Source: Desertivirga brevis (GTDB lineage Bacteria; Bacteroidota; Bacteroidia; Sphingobacteriales; Sphingobacteriaceae). Taken from it: DNA of 64,000 nt. Each line of letters opens with the position of its first letter. The first letter of the stretch is position 1. The notes beneath the pieces are model-generated. The model made no database searches. It was not told the origin of the DNA and worked only from the letters and a program-made list of their open reading frames with translations. This document shows positions 46,322 to 55,688 of the stretch, piece by piece. The DNA lies in NCBI RefSeq assembly GCF_017355835.1, contig NZ_JAFEWF010000017.1:1-64000 (forward strand). The letters are read 5' to 3'. Position numbers and translations under genes: made by a program.

Positions 46322-46380
46322 CCACTTTTTACCACTTTACTCCACAAAAAGTTTTCAACAAGAAATTATTTACCACTTTA
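46322..46380 (-). promoter_or_regulatory. Candidate MraZ operator: 10-bp-spaced GTGG repeats
   Basis: On the minus strand GTGG occurs at exactly 10-base steps (plus-strand CCAC at 46322, 46332 and 46342), with a fourth copy in AAAGTGG at 46373-46379. Three copies are AAAGTGGTAA. Published MraZ sites are GTGGG-type repeats with 10-bp spacing in E. coli and AAAGTG(T/G) repeats in mollicutes, which this array resembles strongly. It is 45-100 bases before mraZ, within or near its promoter. Confidence 0.7.
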
Positions 46381-46452
46381 CCCCTGAGAGGAGTAAAAAA
46401 AACTAAAGAAAACACGACAGAGGGCCTCGGCAGACCACTGGGAGAGAGGGGA

Positions 46453-46508
46453 TATAAAAAAGAAAAAGTGGGAGAATGTGGAGGAACTCATCCACATTTT
46501 CCCACTTT
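46453..46508 (-). terminator. Intrinsic terminator after pgk, with GTGG-bearing arms
   Basis: An 18-base stem with one mismatch (46465-46482 with 46491-46508) and an 8-base loop is followed on the minus strand by TTCTTTTTTATATC, a proper T-tract. Each arm contains two GTGG words 10 bases apart (GTGGGAGAATGTGGA), like the mraZ upstream repeats. Confidence 0.75.
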
Positions 46509-46552
46509 AGGAACTAAAAATAAGAAACCTGGGCCAGGCCTTATCCTATTAA

Positions 46553-47743
46553 TTATGCATTAATGGCTGCAACACCTGGGAGCTCCTTTCCTTCCATGTA
46601 TTCAAGAAGAGCACCACCACCGGTAGAAACATAACTTACTTTTTCTTCAAAGCCGAACTTTGCTACTGCAGCCGCAGAATCACCACCTCCAATTAAAGAG
46701 AATGCACCTTTTTCGGTCGCCTCTACAACCGCTTCAGCTACAGCTTTGGTTCCTGCTTCAAATTTCTCCATCTCAAATACACCCATTGGTCCGTTCCAAA
46801 GGATAGTTTTTGAATTAGCTACAACGTCTTTATAAACTTTAACAGAATCAGGACCGATATCCAGTCCCATCCAACCCTCTTTGATATCATCATTACTTGC
46901 AATATCACTGTTAGCATCAGCTGCAAAATTATCAGCAATGATAGAGTCAGTAGGCAATACAAGGTTTACCCCTTTTGATTTTGCTTTTTCAATTAAACTA
47001 AGAGCTAACTCTAATTTATCATCCTCTACCAAAGATTTACCGATATTTCCACCTTGTGCTTTCGCAAAGGTGTACGCCATGCCGCCGCCAATCAAAAGAT
47101 TATCTACTTTTTCCAATAAACGCTCAATTAACAAGATCTTATCAGAAACCTTCGCACCGCCCATAATAGCTGTAAATGGTCTTTCAGCATTATTTAGCAC
47201 TTTCTCTGCATTTGCTAATTCTCCAGCCATCAGGTAGCCAAAATACTTTGCATCAGGGAAGAACTTTGCAATAATCGCTGTTGAAGCATGCGCACGGTGA
47301 GCAGTTCCGAAAGCATCGTTCACGTAAACATCGCCTAACTTACTTAATTTTTCAGCAAAGGCTTCATCTCCTTTTTCTTCCTCTTTATAGAAACGGAGAT
47401 TCTCCAGCAACAATACCCCTCCTGATTGAAGAGCCGCTGCTTTTTCTATTGCTTGTTCACCGATACAATCATCTGCAAATTGTACATCTTTCCCCAACAC
47501 TGATGATAAATGATTTACCAGGTGTTTTAAAGAATACTTTTCGGTAGGACCTTCTTTCGGTCTTCCAAGATGCGACATAAGGATCACTGCACCTCCATCA
47601 TTCAATATCTTTTTGATAGTTGGCAATGCTCCCTGAATACGATTATCATCAGTGATGTTAAATTCTTTATCAAGAGGAACGTTAAAATCAACTCGTATTA
47701 ACGCCTTTTTACCAGCAAAATTCAAATTATCGATTGTCTTCAT
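46553..47743 (-). CDS. pgk: Phosphoglycerate kinase
   Basis: The ATP-producing kinase of lower glycolysis. The N-terminal RVDFNVPLD is at residues 17-25, LMSHLGRP near 57, the [11 protein letters not shown] region near 150, and the nucleotide-binding GGGDSAAAV near 350. Length 396 is canonical. Downstream of gap by 139 bases on the same strand, and separated from the mraZ cluster by a T-tract terminator. Confidence 0.97.
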   Translation of the reverse strand: MKTIDNLNFAGKKALIRVDFNVPLDKEFNITDDNRIQGALPTIKKILNDGGAVILMSHLGRPKEGPTEKYSLKHLVNHLSSVLGKDVQFADDCIGEQAIEKAAALQSGGVLLLENLRFYKEEEKGDEAFAEKLSKLGDVYVNDAFGTAHRAHASTAIIAKFFPDAKYFGYLMAGELANAEKVLNNAERPFTAIMGGAKVSDKILLIERLLEKVDNLLIGGGMAYTFAKAQGGNIGKSLVEDDKLELALSLIEKAKSKGVNLVLPTDSIIADNFAADANSDIASNDDIKEGWMGLDIGPDSVKVYKDVVANSKTILWNGPMGVFEMEKFEAGTKAVAEAVVEATEKGAFSLIGGGDSAAAVAKFGFEEKVSYVSTGGGALLEYMEGKELPGVAAINA

Positions 47744-47882
47744 CAGAATTAAATTTGTTTATTATGGGGTTATTAGAAATTCAGTTCATCTATTTTGAAT
47801 ACCGCTTTCCAAGAGCGGTAAAACTACACGAATTTAATTAAAAACAAAAGTGTATTTAACACACTAAGCACTATCCAAAACT

Positions 47883-48881
47883 CTACCTTTTTACATTCTC
47901 AATCTTTCTGATAAGATCGGCTAAACGACTTGAATACCCGTATTCATTATCGTACCATCCAACAACCTTAGTTAAGCCGCCTACCACAGAAGTAAGTTTG
48001 GAATCAAAAACACACGAGTGAGAATTATCTAAAATATCTACCGACACGATCGGATCTTCGGTATAAAACATTACTCCTTCCAAATACCCTTCTGCAGCTT
48101 GCCGAAATGCATCATTGATCTCCTCCACCGAGGGTTGCTTCTTTAGAATACAGGTAAAATCAGTTAGGGAACCGTTTAAAACAGGTACCCTTATCCCTGC
48201 ACCTCCCAGCTTTCCTTCCAGGTGGGGGAATATATTTGTGATTGCCTTTGCCGCTCCTGTCGTAGTCGGAATGATCGAAGACGAGGCAGCCCTCGCCCGT
48301 CGAAGATCTTTATGTGGAGCGTCATGAAGGTTTTGATCTCCCGTCATAGAATGCACGGTAGTAATATAACCATTCACAATTCCCCAGTTATCTTCTAACA
48401 CCTTGATCATTGGAGCAATATTATTTGTCGTGCAAGATGCATTAGAAAGCAAAGGCGCAGTAAAGTCTATTTCATGATCATTTACGCCAAGTACTACTGT
48501 CGGCACGCCTTTAGTCGCAGCCGGTGCAGAAATTATAACCTGCTTAGCCCCTGCATGTAAATGCAGTGAAGCTTTTTCTTCTGAAGTAAACTTTCCCGTC
48601 GACTCGATGACAACATCAATCTCCAACTCCCTCCACGGAAGGTTTACAGGATCAGTCTCTGCAAAAACAGGAATTCGCATTCCATTAACTACAATCTCCT
48701 TTTCGCCACCTTCAATGGTTCCATTAAACCCTCTGTGTACAGAATCGTATTTTACCAGATGTGCTAAGGTTGCAGCGTCTGTTAAATCATTTATTGCTAC
48801 CACTTCACCTGTTTTGCCAGCAAGCAAAGTTCTTAAAACTGTTCTGCCGATCCTTCCAAAACCATTTATTGCAATTCTCAT
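47883..48881 (-). CDS. gap: Glyceraldehyde-3-phosphate dehydrogenase
   Basis: The NAD-dependent glycolytic enzyme. From the ATG at 48881 the protein starts MRIAINGFGRIGRT and has the catalytic Cys150 in SNASCTTNN, for 332 residues, the normal size. An in-frame extension of 38 residues (to 48995) is rejected: it does not resemble any GAPDH and spans the promoter element at 48941-48948. The gene pairs with pgk downstream. Confidence 0.97.
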   Translation of the reverse strand: MRIAINGFGRIGRTVLRTLLAGKTGEVVAINDLTDAATLAHLVKYDSVHRGFNGTIEGGEKEIVVNGMRIPVFAETDPVNLPWRELEIDVVIESTGKFTSEEKASLHLHAGAKQVIISAPAATKGVPTVVLGVNDHEIDFTAPLLSNASCTTNNIAPMIKVLEDNWGIVNGYITTVHSMTGDQNLHDAPHKDLRRARAASSSIIPTTTGAAKAITNIFPHLEGKLGGAGIRVPVLNGSLTDFTCILKKQPSVEEINDAFRQAAEGYLEGVMFYTEDPIVSVDILDNSHSCVFDSKLTSVVGGLTKVVGWYDNEYGYSSRLADLIRKIENVKR

Positions 48882-48940
48882 CCTTCTAAATGCTATGCTC
48901 TGTTTAGTCTCCGAACCCGGAGTACTTATTTTTGTTCGGT

Positions 48941-48948
48941 CAAAGTTA
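48941..48948 (-). promoter_or_regulatory. Candidate -7 element of gap
   Basis: On the minus strand TAACTTTG matches TAnnTTTG exactly, 60 bases upstream of the ATG at 48881. An 8-base inverted repeat CTAAATGC/GCATTTAG (48886-48893 and 48949-48956) brackets the leader, and CTCCGAACCCGGAG (48909-48922) can form a small hairpin in it. Confidence 0.45.
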
Positions 48949-49005
48949 GCATTTAGAATTAGCTTACTGGCGTTAATCTCAGCGTTGCAAAACAACTGTT
49001 ATGAC

Positions 49006-49872
49006 CTAGAATTCCGAAGGGAAGATCAACATTGGCAGAAGGTGATAGTTCATAATCCTTTTGGTTGTACTGATATGAAATAAATCTTCAAAGAACGAAT
49101 AGCGTTTGTGAATGAGGGTAATAATATCAGCATGTATATTGTACGCGTACTGCGCCAGGGTTTTCGGCACTTCATCGGCCAATATCTCCTTGTAAGTTAT
49201 TCTATCATACTCAATATCGCCTTTCGCCTTCTGCACTGCCTTATAATGAGCAGAGCCGGCTTTCTCGCCTAGCTCACTTAAGTTAATATGAGTAACCAGT
49301 ATTTCAGCATTAAACGGTTTTGCCAGGTCAGCTACATAATTCAGAGCACGAAAATCCACGTTGGAAAAAACATCGGTAGTGAAGGCAACCTTCCTAATAC
49401 TCTTAAATGTAAACTTTTCCGGAACAAGCAGAACTGGGCACTTTGCCTTATTAACTACTTCATTACTATCACTGCTATATACTAATTGATGAATAATTCC
49501 CTCATCACTCTTATCTCCCATTACGATCATCCAGATATCCTCCCTTTCCTGAATCGACTTTATATTATCCTTTAAGGTACCGATATCATGGGTACATCTG
49601 ATGGTGGGATTAAACTCCTCGCCCTGAACACACAACTTCGCCATCAACTTTTCTGCCATTACCTGCAGATTTATCCGCGTCGCATCGTTATATATCGTAT
49701 AATTATCATAATATAACCTATTCGGCCCTGCTAATACAGCTTTAGAATCTGGAATATAACAGGCATTATAAAGTAGCAAGTTAGCCCGGGCTTGTTTAGC
49801 TATTGTCCAGGCCACCTCTGCAGCGTGCTTTGATTTCTCCGAAAAATCTGTCAACACTAGGATAGTTCTCAT
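49006..49872 (-). CDS. Universal stress protein, two-domain
   Basis: From the ATG at 49872 the protein starts MRTILVLTDFSEKSKHAAEVAW and spans 288 residues, two tandem Usp (UspA-like) domains (about 1-140 and 150-288). The segment ILVLTDFS opens domain one and VAFTTDVFSNVDF opens domain two. The ATP-loop G-x2-G-x9-G is not clear in either half. A 26-residue in-frame extension to 49950 is rejected, since Usp proteins begin at this strand. Upstream, 288 bases separate it from a divergent Crp/Fnr-type regulator. Confidence 0.85.
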   Translation of the reverse strand: MRTILVLTDFSEKSKHAAEVAWTIAKQARANLLLYNACYIPDSKAVLAGPNRLYYDNYTIYNDATRINLQVMAEKLMAKLCVQGEEFNPTIRCTHDIGTLKDNIKSIQEREDIWMIVMGDKSDEGIIHQLVYSSDSNEVVNKAKCPVLLVPEKFTFKSIRKVAFTTDVFSNVDFRALNYVADLAKPFNAEILVTHINLSELGEKAGSAHYKAVQKAKGDIEYDRITYKEILADEVPKTLAQYAYNIHADIITLIHKRYSFFEDLFHISTTKRIMNYHLLPMLIFPSEF

Positions 49873-50160
49873 ACCGGCTTGTATTTTTTTATAAAAATGC
49901 GTTAAAAGCCGTCGAAGCTCAATGACATGCATCACTAATACGTTTGACACTAATTACATTGCCTTGAGAGAGGGAGAATGACAAAATGCAGGGCTACACT
50001 AATTAGATGAAAGATCTCCATATATTTTATTTTCAAATTATGACCCTTCTCATTTTATTAAGACATCCAATCTTACAAATTTGTCTTGTTAAATCATTAC
50101 TAAGATAACACGGCATTCCTCCCATAATTTGCAACTTCAGGTTATCTGTATTTACACAAT

Positions 50161-51285
50161 ATGAATATGAAAAAGATTTTGTTAATCGATGACGACGAAT
50201 CTTTAAGAGATACCATCGCAGAAGTTCTTACGCTTTGCGAATTTATTCCTATTACAGCTGCCGACGGTAAAAGCGGAATTGAAAAAGCGCTTATTGAAAG
50301 ACCAGACCTTATATTATGTGATGTCATGATGCCTGGGATCGATGGGTACGGCGTCCTTAATATTCTAAGCCGGCACCCTCTAACAAAGCTTACTCCGTTT
50401 GTTTTTCTTAGCGGGAAAAAAGAATCTGATGATCTACGAAAAGGTATGGGAATGGGTGCAGATGACTATCTGGTGAAACCTTTTCAAGAAATAGAACTTT
50501 TGCAGACCATAGATCTGCGACTGAAGAAATCAGATGATCTCCGTAGAAGCTTTTCGTCAGATTTAAATACTACTGAGGAAATGCCAAAATCAGCAACTCC
50601 CGAAGGTACCATTAAATTTAAAAACAGGAACAAAGAGCCCTACCGCTTTAAAAAGAGACATATTTTATATACTGCCGGACAAGTGCCCTCAAACGTGTAT
50701 TATGTGGTGTCGGGAAAATTAAAGGAATACCGGTTCAACCAGGAAGGGAAAGAACTAATAACCAACATCTATGGCGCGGGTGACTTTCTAGGATACAGGC
50801 AGGTTTTTGAACAGATCCTTTATACCGAGAATGCACAGGTGATTGAAGAAGCTGAACTCATACTTATTCCTAAGGCAGAGTTCCTGGAGCTGTTAAACCA
50901 TGATACGCAAACCGCCAAACAGTTTATTGAAATTCTGTCACATAATTTAACTGTTAAAGAGGAAAAGCTTATTAAGATGGCATACGACCCTTTACGGAAA
51001 CGGATAGCAAATGGAATCATCGAAGTAGCCGAGAAATTCAGCAATAAACGAAGAGGCTACGCCTCAATAGAAATTTCAAGGGAAGATCTCGCTCACATTA
51101 TTGGCTCTGCACAGGAGTCACTAATTCGACTGTTAAAGGAATTCAAAAGCGAAAAGCTCATCGACATTGAAGATGGCCGCATTATTATTCTAGACGAGGA
51201 ACGATTGCGAACCTTCACAGACTCTAATCTAAAAATGACTGACATCATAATTCATAAAAATACTAATCATGGGCAACCTGGTTAA
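50161..51285 (+). CDS. Response-regulator/Crp-Fnr fusion transcription factor
   Basis: One 374-residue protein fuses a CheY-like receiver (residues 1-120) to a Crp/Fnr cyclic-nucleotide-binding-like domain (about 150-265) and a C-terminal winged helix-turn-helix (about 285-345). The receiver keeps the acidic pocket at Asp10-12, phosphoacceptor Asp54 (ILCDVMMPG) and Lys106 (DDYLVKPF), so it should be phosphorylatable. The HTH reads ISREDLAHIIGSAQESLIRLLKEF. No cysteine cluster for an FNR [4Fe-4S] cofactor is seen, and the cNMP pocket lacks a clear cAMP motif. No histidine kinase lies beside it. It is divergent from the Usp gene. Confidence 0.88.
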   Translation: MNMKKILLIDDDESLRDTIAEVLTLCEFIPITAADGKSGIEKALIERPDLILCDVMMPGIDGYGVLNILSRHPLTKLTPFVFLSGKKESDDLRKGMGMGADDYLVKPFQEIELLQTIDLRLKKSDDLRRSFSSDLNTTEEMPKSATPEGTIKFKNRNKEPYRFKKRHILYTAGQVPSNVYYVVSGKLKEYRFNQEGKELITNIYGAGDFLGYRQVFEQILYTENAQVIEEAELILIPKAEFLELLNHDTQTAKQFIEILSHNLTVKEEKLIKMAYDPLRKRIANGIIEVAEKFSNKRRGYASIEISREDLAHIIGSAQESLIRLLKEFKSEKLIDIEDGRIIILDEERLRTFTDSNLKMTDIIIHKNTNHGQPG

Positions 51286-51335
51286 AATGACTATTTTCGC
51301 CTATGCCTGTTTTGTTATAAAAAGGCTACCAATAA

Positions 51336-51743
51336 ATGAAAAAGATACTGTACTCAGGCATTATAGCTGGTGTTAGTTTATTTATTATCAGCTACGGCGG
51401 ACTATACCTGGCCATTAGATTCTTTCCTGAATTCTTTTTATTATACAACAACCCACTTTTCAACTCAGATGGTAGCAGAGATGTTCTTTTCTATCTGCAC
51501 GCATTCATTATCAGCTTTGCGCTTTCCTGGTTTTGGGAGCGGTTTAAGAGTTTATTCAGCGGACATTTCCTACTTAGGGGGCTGGAATTTGGTCTTATAT
51601 ATGCATTGGTTGCCTTACTACCGGTTATGTGGATCACATTCAGCTCCTTGGATATTACAATAACAATGGTTGCAAGTTGGTTCTTGTACGGATTTGTACA
51701 GGCAGTAGTAGCAGGAGTAATATTTGCTAAGATAAATCCATAA
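51336..51743 (+). CDS. Small integral membrane protein of unknown function
   Basis: A 135-residue protein with four predicted membrane helices (about 5-30, 50-68, 85-108, 113-133). I do not recognise a family. It begins 50 bases after the REC-Crp gene on the same strand and may be co-transcribed with it, which would tie it to that regulator's output, but there is no further evidence. Confidence 0.6.
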   Translation: MKKILYSGIIAGVSLFIISYGGLYLAIRFFPEFFLLYNNPLFNSDGSRDVLFYLHAFIISFALSWFWERFKSLFSGHFLLRGLEFGLIYALVALLPVMWITFSSLDITITMVASWFLYGFVQAVVAGVIFAKINP

Positions 51744-51878
51744 GCACTATTCATGTCTTTTGCAGCTACGTATCTTTTCTAGTAAACTTCTCATCCTCTA
51801 TGGCTCTGGCCTTGGGAACACATCTTGTCAGCGGAGGTTCCGGAAGCAGGTACCAAGTTACTCGAGAGCTACATCACA

Positions 51879-54758
51879 TCATAACTCCATAAAAAACTCA
51901 GCAAGGTTTTTATCATGATCCAGGTTCAGTTTTTTTCTAAGGCGATACCTTCTTATTTCTACTCCGCGAACAGAAATATTTAATAAGGACGCCATTTCTT
52001 TACTGCTCATATTCATACGCAGGTAAGCGCAAAGCTTTATATCGTTAGGAACCAGATCAGGGTACGTAGACTTCAATTTTATAAAGAAGCTCTCGTGGGC
52101 CTCGTTAAAACTCTTTTCAAACAGATTCCAATCCCGCTCATCGTTCATTCCCTCCTCTATTACTTTATTGATTTTTCTTAACTGATCTGAGGCTAGTTTC
52201 TTCCCACCGGAATCTTTCAGGCGACCTAACTCATCTCTTATTTTTTGTAACAGCTCATTCTTATAAACAATATTCATCGCAGAATTGGCCAATTCGCGGT
52301 TCTTCCCCTCCAGATCTAATTGTAACTGCTCATTTTTTAAGGAAACGATCTTCTGCTCATTAGTTATAGCCTCTCTTTGAAGAAGCTCTTCCTGCTCTTT
52401 CTGAAATTTCTGATGTATAAATTCCTGATGCTTTTTAAGTTTAAGATCATAGAAATACTTGATAACAAAGAGCAGAACCAGACCAAGGACAACGTAAAAC
52501 GCCACTGCAAAATTTGTAGCATACCAGGGGGGAAGGATAGTAAACCGCATCACCGTTATCTTCGAAGGATCCCTGCCCCCAACTCTTGCCCTTACCTTAA
52601 AAACATACTCACCATACTTCAGGTTCGTAAAATCCTTTACCGCCAGATTGCTCCATTCTGACCATTTATTGGAATAGCCTTCTAAAAAATATTGATATTC
52701 GACCGCAGTTACGGTATACTCCGGAAGCGAATAGGTTATGCGGATATTATTCCTGCTATAAGGTATTTCAACATCGGTATCTCCGTTTTCGGTTAAGACA
52801 TTTAATGAGTCGGTAATATTTTCAATTTTTCTAATTAATACTTTTGGGAGCGGACCCTTCGGTCGTTTTGTTCGGGTTTCTTTAAAAACCACAAAACCCT
52901 CATCCACACTTATCAGGTAAATGTCTTTGCTTATGCGGCTGATATTTTCGTAATACTGGACCATCCGGCCATTCAAGCTGCTGAATGTCGCATAGTCGAC
53001 GAACAGCTTTCCGGCGTCAATTTCGACTAATGCAACTTTACCGTGATTTATCAACCAATACTTATTCTCAGATGCCTGAATGATACCGTTTGAAGTGGAA
53101 AAAGAACCCAACTTATCATTCAGCTGTGTATAAGGAAAAAACTTGTCAGCAATATCATCATAAATATAAAAACCTGAATTAGAGGAGAAAACAATTCTAT
53201 TATCCAGATTAAAAACATTTACATGAAAATCAGTCGGGAGCCCTGAGCTCTTGTCATAGCTTTTGATAGAAACATCCCGCCTCATCTCTGCGTCCAGTTT
53301 CAGCTTATAAACCCCTCTGTTTGCATGACTCACCCAAATATTCCCTTTAGTATCCTGCTCAACAAAGCGCGAAGGGGAACCAAATCCGCTAACCTTATGC
53401 GAAAAAAACCAGTTTCCCGAAGCATCTTTTTTATAGATTACAAGCCCTGTATAGGTGCCCTGGACCAGAACACCTTGCGAACTAGTAAGCTCTTTTATTG
53501 TCCAACCACCCTTTATCTCGGAGATTTTTTGGAAAGATCCGTTGTCTACTCTGAAAGTCCCCTCGTTATGTCCGCAGAGAAGTTGTCCATCAATTACGGA
53601 AAGGTTCCATACCTGCCCCTGCGATTTTTCAACCAGTTTAAAATCAAAGGAGTGGAACAGTTTATCACTTGAGGACCAGTTGCTGTAATACAAGCCCTGA
53701 TTCGTCCCTAGATAGATCTTATCATTTACAATTATACTGGAATATACCGTCCCCAGTTTCCCGGCTTTATCCACGTAAAAATAAAGAGGAGAAGTTATGT
53801 CAATACGGTCTATTCCATTATCCAGGCCCACCCATAGGTCTTGTTTATCATCCGTAAACAAGCTTAATACAGTATTATTCTGCAGTCCCGCCGATTTATT
53901 AACCCGCTGTACAACATTACCAGATCCATCAACAATGACTATTCCGTCCAGTATGGTACCGAAAGCAAAATACCCCCCCGGTAAAGCCACTCCATTGTTA
54001 AGCTGATTTTTCTTGAGAAGCGCATTTGCCTGGATCTCCCAGGGACTAATCGTCTTGCCATCGTAAATAAAAAGTCCCTCTCTGGCAGTACCAATAAGAT
54101 GACTATTCCCTTTAAAAGGTAAAATCGTTAAGATTCCATCTTTTAAAAACTCGCTACCAGGAATAAATCTCAAATCTTTCCCAACCAGCTCATACAAACC
54201 CTCAGATATTATTCCTGCGAAAAACCGCTTGCCGCTTTTATTTAAGAAAAGAAAAGATTGTTTGGGCTTAACAATACTTATCCCCTCATTTTCATAAATG
54301 TAGATGGTTGAAAACGACTGAAAAATCACCCGCTCCCCGTCAACAAAAATCTTCCAGATCTCATCCTGTGAAACGGATTTACTATCAATTTTTGTGGCAA
54401 GTGATGTATAAGTAAACCGGCCCTTATTGTTGTACGACCAATAACCAAACTCGCCGAAACCACCGACGTAAAGCTTGCCTTTTTTATCAGATGCAACTGC
54501 TCTTACTATCAGGCGGTTGGGCATTTGATATAACTCCCAATGTTTGCCATCAAAGGCCAGTACCCCTTCAGAATTGCCGAAATACATGACGCCTCTTTCA
54601 TCTTTGGTCACGGACCAGTTTTGATTTCCGGCCTGATAAACCGACTTTGGGTAGTTCTGAACGTAGGGGGCCCCTACATTTTTTATTTCAATAGCATAAG
54701 TCAGGAAAGGCAAACAAAAAAGAACAATAAAACACAAAAGCTCAAATGGTCTCTTCAT
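51879..54758 (-). CDS. One-polypeptide membrane regulator: propeller, Y_Y_Y, TM, LuxR-like HTH
   Basis: A 959-residue protein with a signal peptide (about 1-22), many two-component-propeller repeats in the periplasm (about 30-690, e.g. GDFWSVTKDERGVMYFGNSEG-like units), a Y_Y_Y (triple tyrosine) domain (about 690-760), one membrane helix (about 763-785), a long coiled coil (about 790-880), and a C-terminal LuxR-type HTH (MSSKEMASLLNISVRGVEIRR near 915). There is no histidine kinase or receiver domain, so it differs from hybrid two-component PUL regulators while sharing their sensor. It sits at the 3' side of a PUL and is the likely regulator of it. Confidence 0.88.
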   Translation of the reverse strand: MKRPFELLCFIVLFCLPFLTYAIEIKNVGAPYVQNYPKSVYQAGNQNWSVTKDERGVMYFGNSEGVLAFDGKHWELYQMPNRLIVRAVASDKKGKLYVGGFGEFGYWSYNNKGRFTYTSLATKIDSKSVSQDEIWKIFVDGERVIFQSFSTIYIYENEGISIVKPKQSFLFLNKSGKRFFAGIISEGLYELVGKDLRFIPGSEFLKDGILTILPFKGNSHLIGTAREGLFIYDGKTISPWEIQANALLKKNQLNNGVALPGGYFAFGTILDGIVIVDGSGNVVQRVNKSAGLQNNTVLSLFTDDKQDLWVGLDNGIDRIDITSPLYFYVDKAGKLGTVYSSIIVNDKIYLGTNQGLYYSNWSSSDKLFHSFDFKLVEKSQGQVWNLSVIDGQLLCGHNEGTFRVDNGSFQKISEIKGGWTIKELTSSQGVLVQGTYTGLVIYKKDASGNWFFSHKVSGFGSPSRFVEQDTKGNIWVSHANRGVYKLKLDAEMRRDVSIKSYDKSSGLPTDFHVNVFNLDNRIVFSSNSGFYIYDDIADKFFPYTQLNDKLGSFSTSNGIIQASENKYWLINHGKVALVEIDAGKLFVDYATFSSLNGRMVQYYENISRISKDIYLISVDEGFVVFKETRTKRPKGPLPKVLIRKIENITDSLNVLTENGDTDVEIPYSRNNIRITYSLPEYTVTAVEYQYFLEGYSNKWSEWSNLAVKDFTNLKYGEYVFKVRARVGGRDPSKITVMRFTILPPWYATNFAVAFYVVLGLVLLFVIKYFYDLKLKKHQEFIHQKFQKEQEELLQREAITNEQKIVSLKNEQLQLDLEGKNRELANSAMNIVYKNELLQKIRDELGRLKDSGGKKLASDQLRKINKVIEEGMNDERDWNLFEKSFNEAHESFFIKLKSTYPDLVPNDIKLCAYLRMNMSSKEMASLLNISVRGVEIRRYRLRKKLNLDHDKNLAEFFMEL

Positions 54759-54793
54759 TCCAGACTGGTCAGTTTCGAATTTCTAGTAGGGGA

Positions 54794-54826
54794 TAAATGT
54801 AGCAAAATGAACTAATAGTATACAAA
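54794..54826 (-). promoter_or_regulatory. Candidate promoter of the membrane regulator
   Basis: On the minus strand TTTG (54823-54826), 21 bases, then TACATTTA (54794-54801), one mismatch from TAnnTTTG. It lies 36 bases before the ATG. Confidence 0.4.
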
Positions 54827-54875
54827 GGAAGGCTTAAACCTGTAATAAATCCTTTCAGATGACTTTAAATTTCGA

Positions 54876-55688
54876 TCAGTTAAACAGACGCCTTAACCAG
54901 CTTTTCTTCTCATGAGAAAAAAGCCAGTTTAACAAGCCTGGCTCAGCAAAAGCAGGATCCCAGCTATTGTGATTGGCATTAGCATAGTGAGTATATCGAA
55001 CAGAACCTCCCAGTTTTTTCATTTCATTTACCACCACTTCTGAATGTTTCGGCGGGACAACGTCGTCTTTGCCTCCATGAAACACCCATAAAGGAACTCT
55101 TCTGTACTTCTTGACATTGGCAATATGGTCTCCTCCGCAAATAGCAAACGAAGCAGCAAACGTTTTATCTTTCCTTCTTAAGATTTCGAAGGTACCCATT
55201 CCCCCCATAGATAAACCTCCAACATAAACCCTCCTTTTATCGACAAACGGATTCCTTAGAAAATCATTAGTAAAATCCAGGAGCATCTGCATGGCCAGAG
55301 TGGGTTCTCCGCCCTCTATAAAGTTAAAATGCCGTTTGCCGGAACTATCAGTAACAATATTTACATTAGCCCAGTAGCTGTCGGCAGGACACTGAGGAAA
55401 TATAACAATAGCGGAATGACGACTACGGATGCTATCCCGAAGGAACATCTTCCCTCCATGAGTTAATTGTTTTTGATTGTCTTTCCCGCTCTCTCCCCTC
55501 CCATGCAGAAATAACATTACCGGGTACTTTTTCCCGGGATCGAAATTCTCGGGGTAAAGTATCCGGTAAGGAAGTGTATCGGCTTTTGAAATGAACAGCC
55601 GTTTTTGGTATAGATCAAGGTTTTGAGCCTTAGCGCCTGCCACACAAAGTATAATGAAGAGGACTGGCAAAAAAGAAATTCGTTTCAT
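54876..55688 (-). CDS. Secreted alpha/beta hydrolase (esterase-like, prolyl oligopeptidase family fold)
   Basis: A 270-residue protein with a signal peptide cut near residue 21 (VAGAKAQ), the oxyanion-hole segment MLFLHGRGESGKDN, nucleophile serine in GLSMGG (near 175), aspartate in HGGKDDVVPP and histidine in ANANHNSWD, a complete catalytic triad. Proteins of this type often act as carbohydrate esterases in PULs. It lies between the GH3 gene and the regulator, 184 bases from GH3. The actual substrate is unknown. Confidence 0.82.
   Translation of the reverse strand: MKRISFLPVLFIILCVAGAKAQNLDLYQKRLFISKADTLPYRILYPENFDPGKKYPVMLFLHGRGESGKDNQKQLTHGGKMFLRDSIRSRHSAIVIFPQCPADSYWANVNIVTDSSGKRHFNFIEGGEPTLAMQMLLDFTNDFLRNPFVDKRRVYVGGLSMGGMGTFEILRRKDKTFAASFAICGGDHIANVKKYRRVPLWVFHGGKDDVVPPKHSEVVVNEMKKLGGSVRYTHYANANHNSWDPAFAEPGLLNWLFSHEKKSWLRRLFN

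Noticed and set aside
48882..48995. 38-residue N-terminal extension of GAPDH
   Set aside because: No GAPDH has it, and it contains the likely promoter element; MRIAINGFGRIGR is the normal start.
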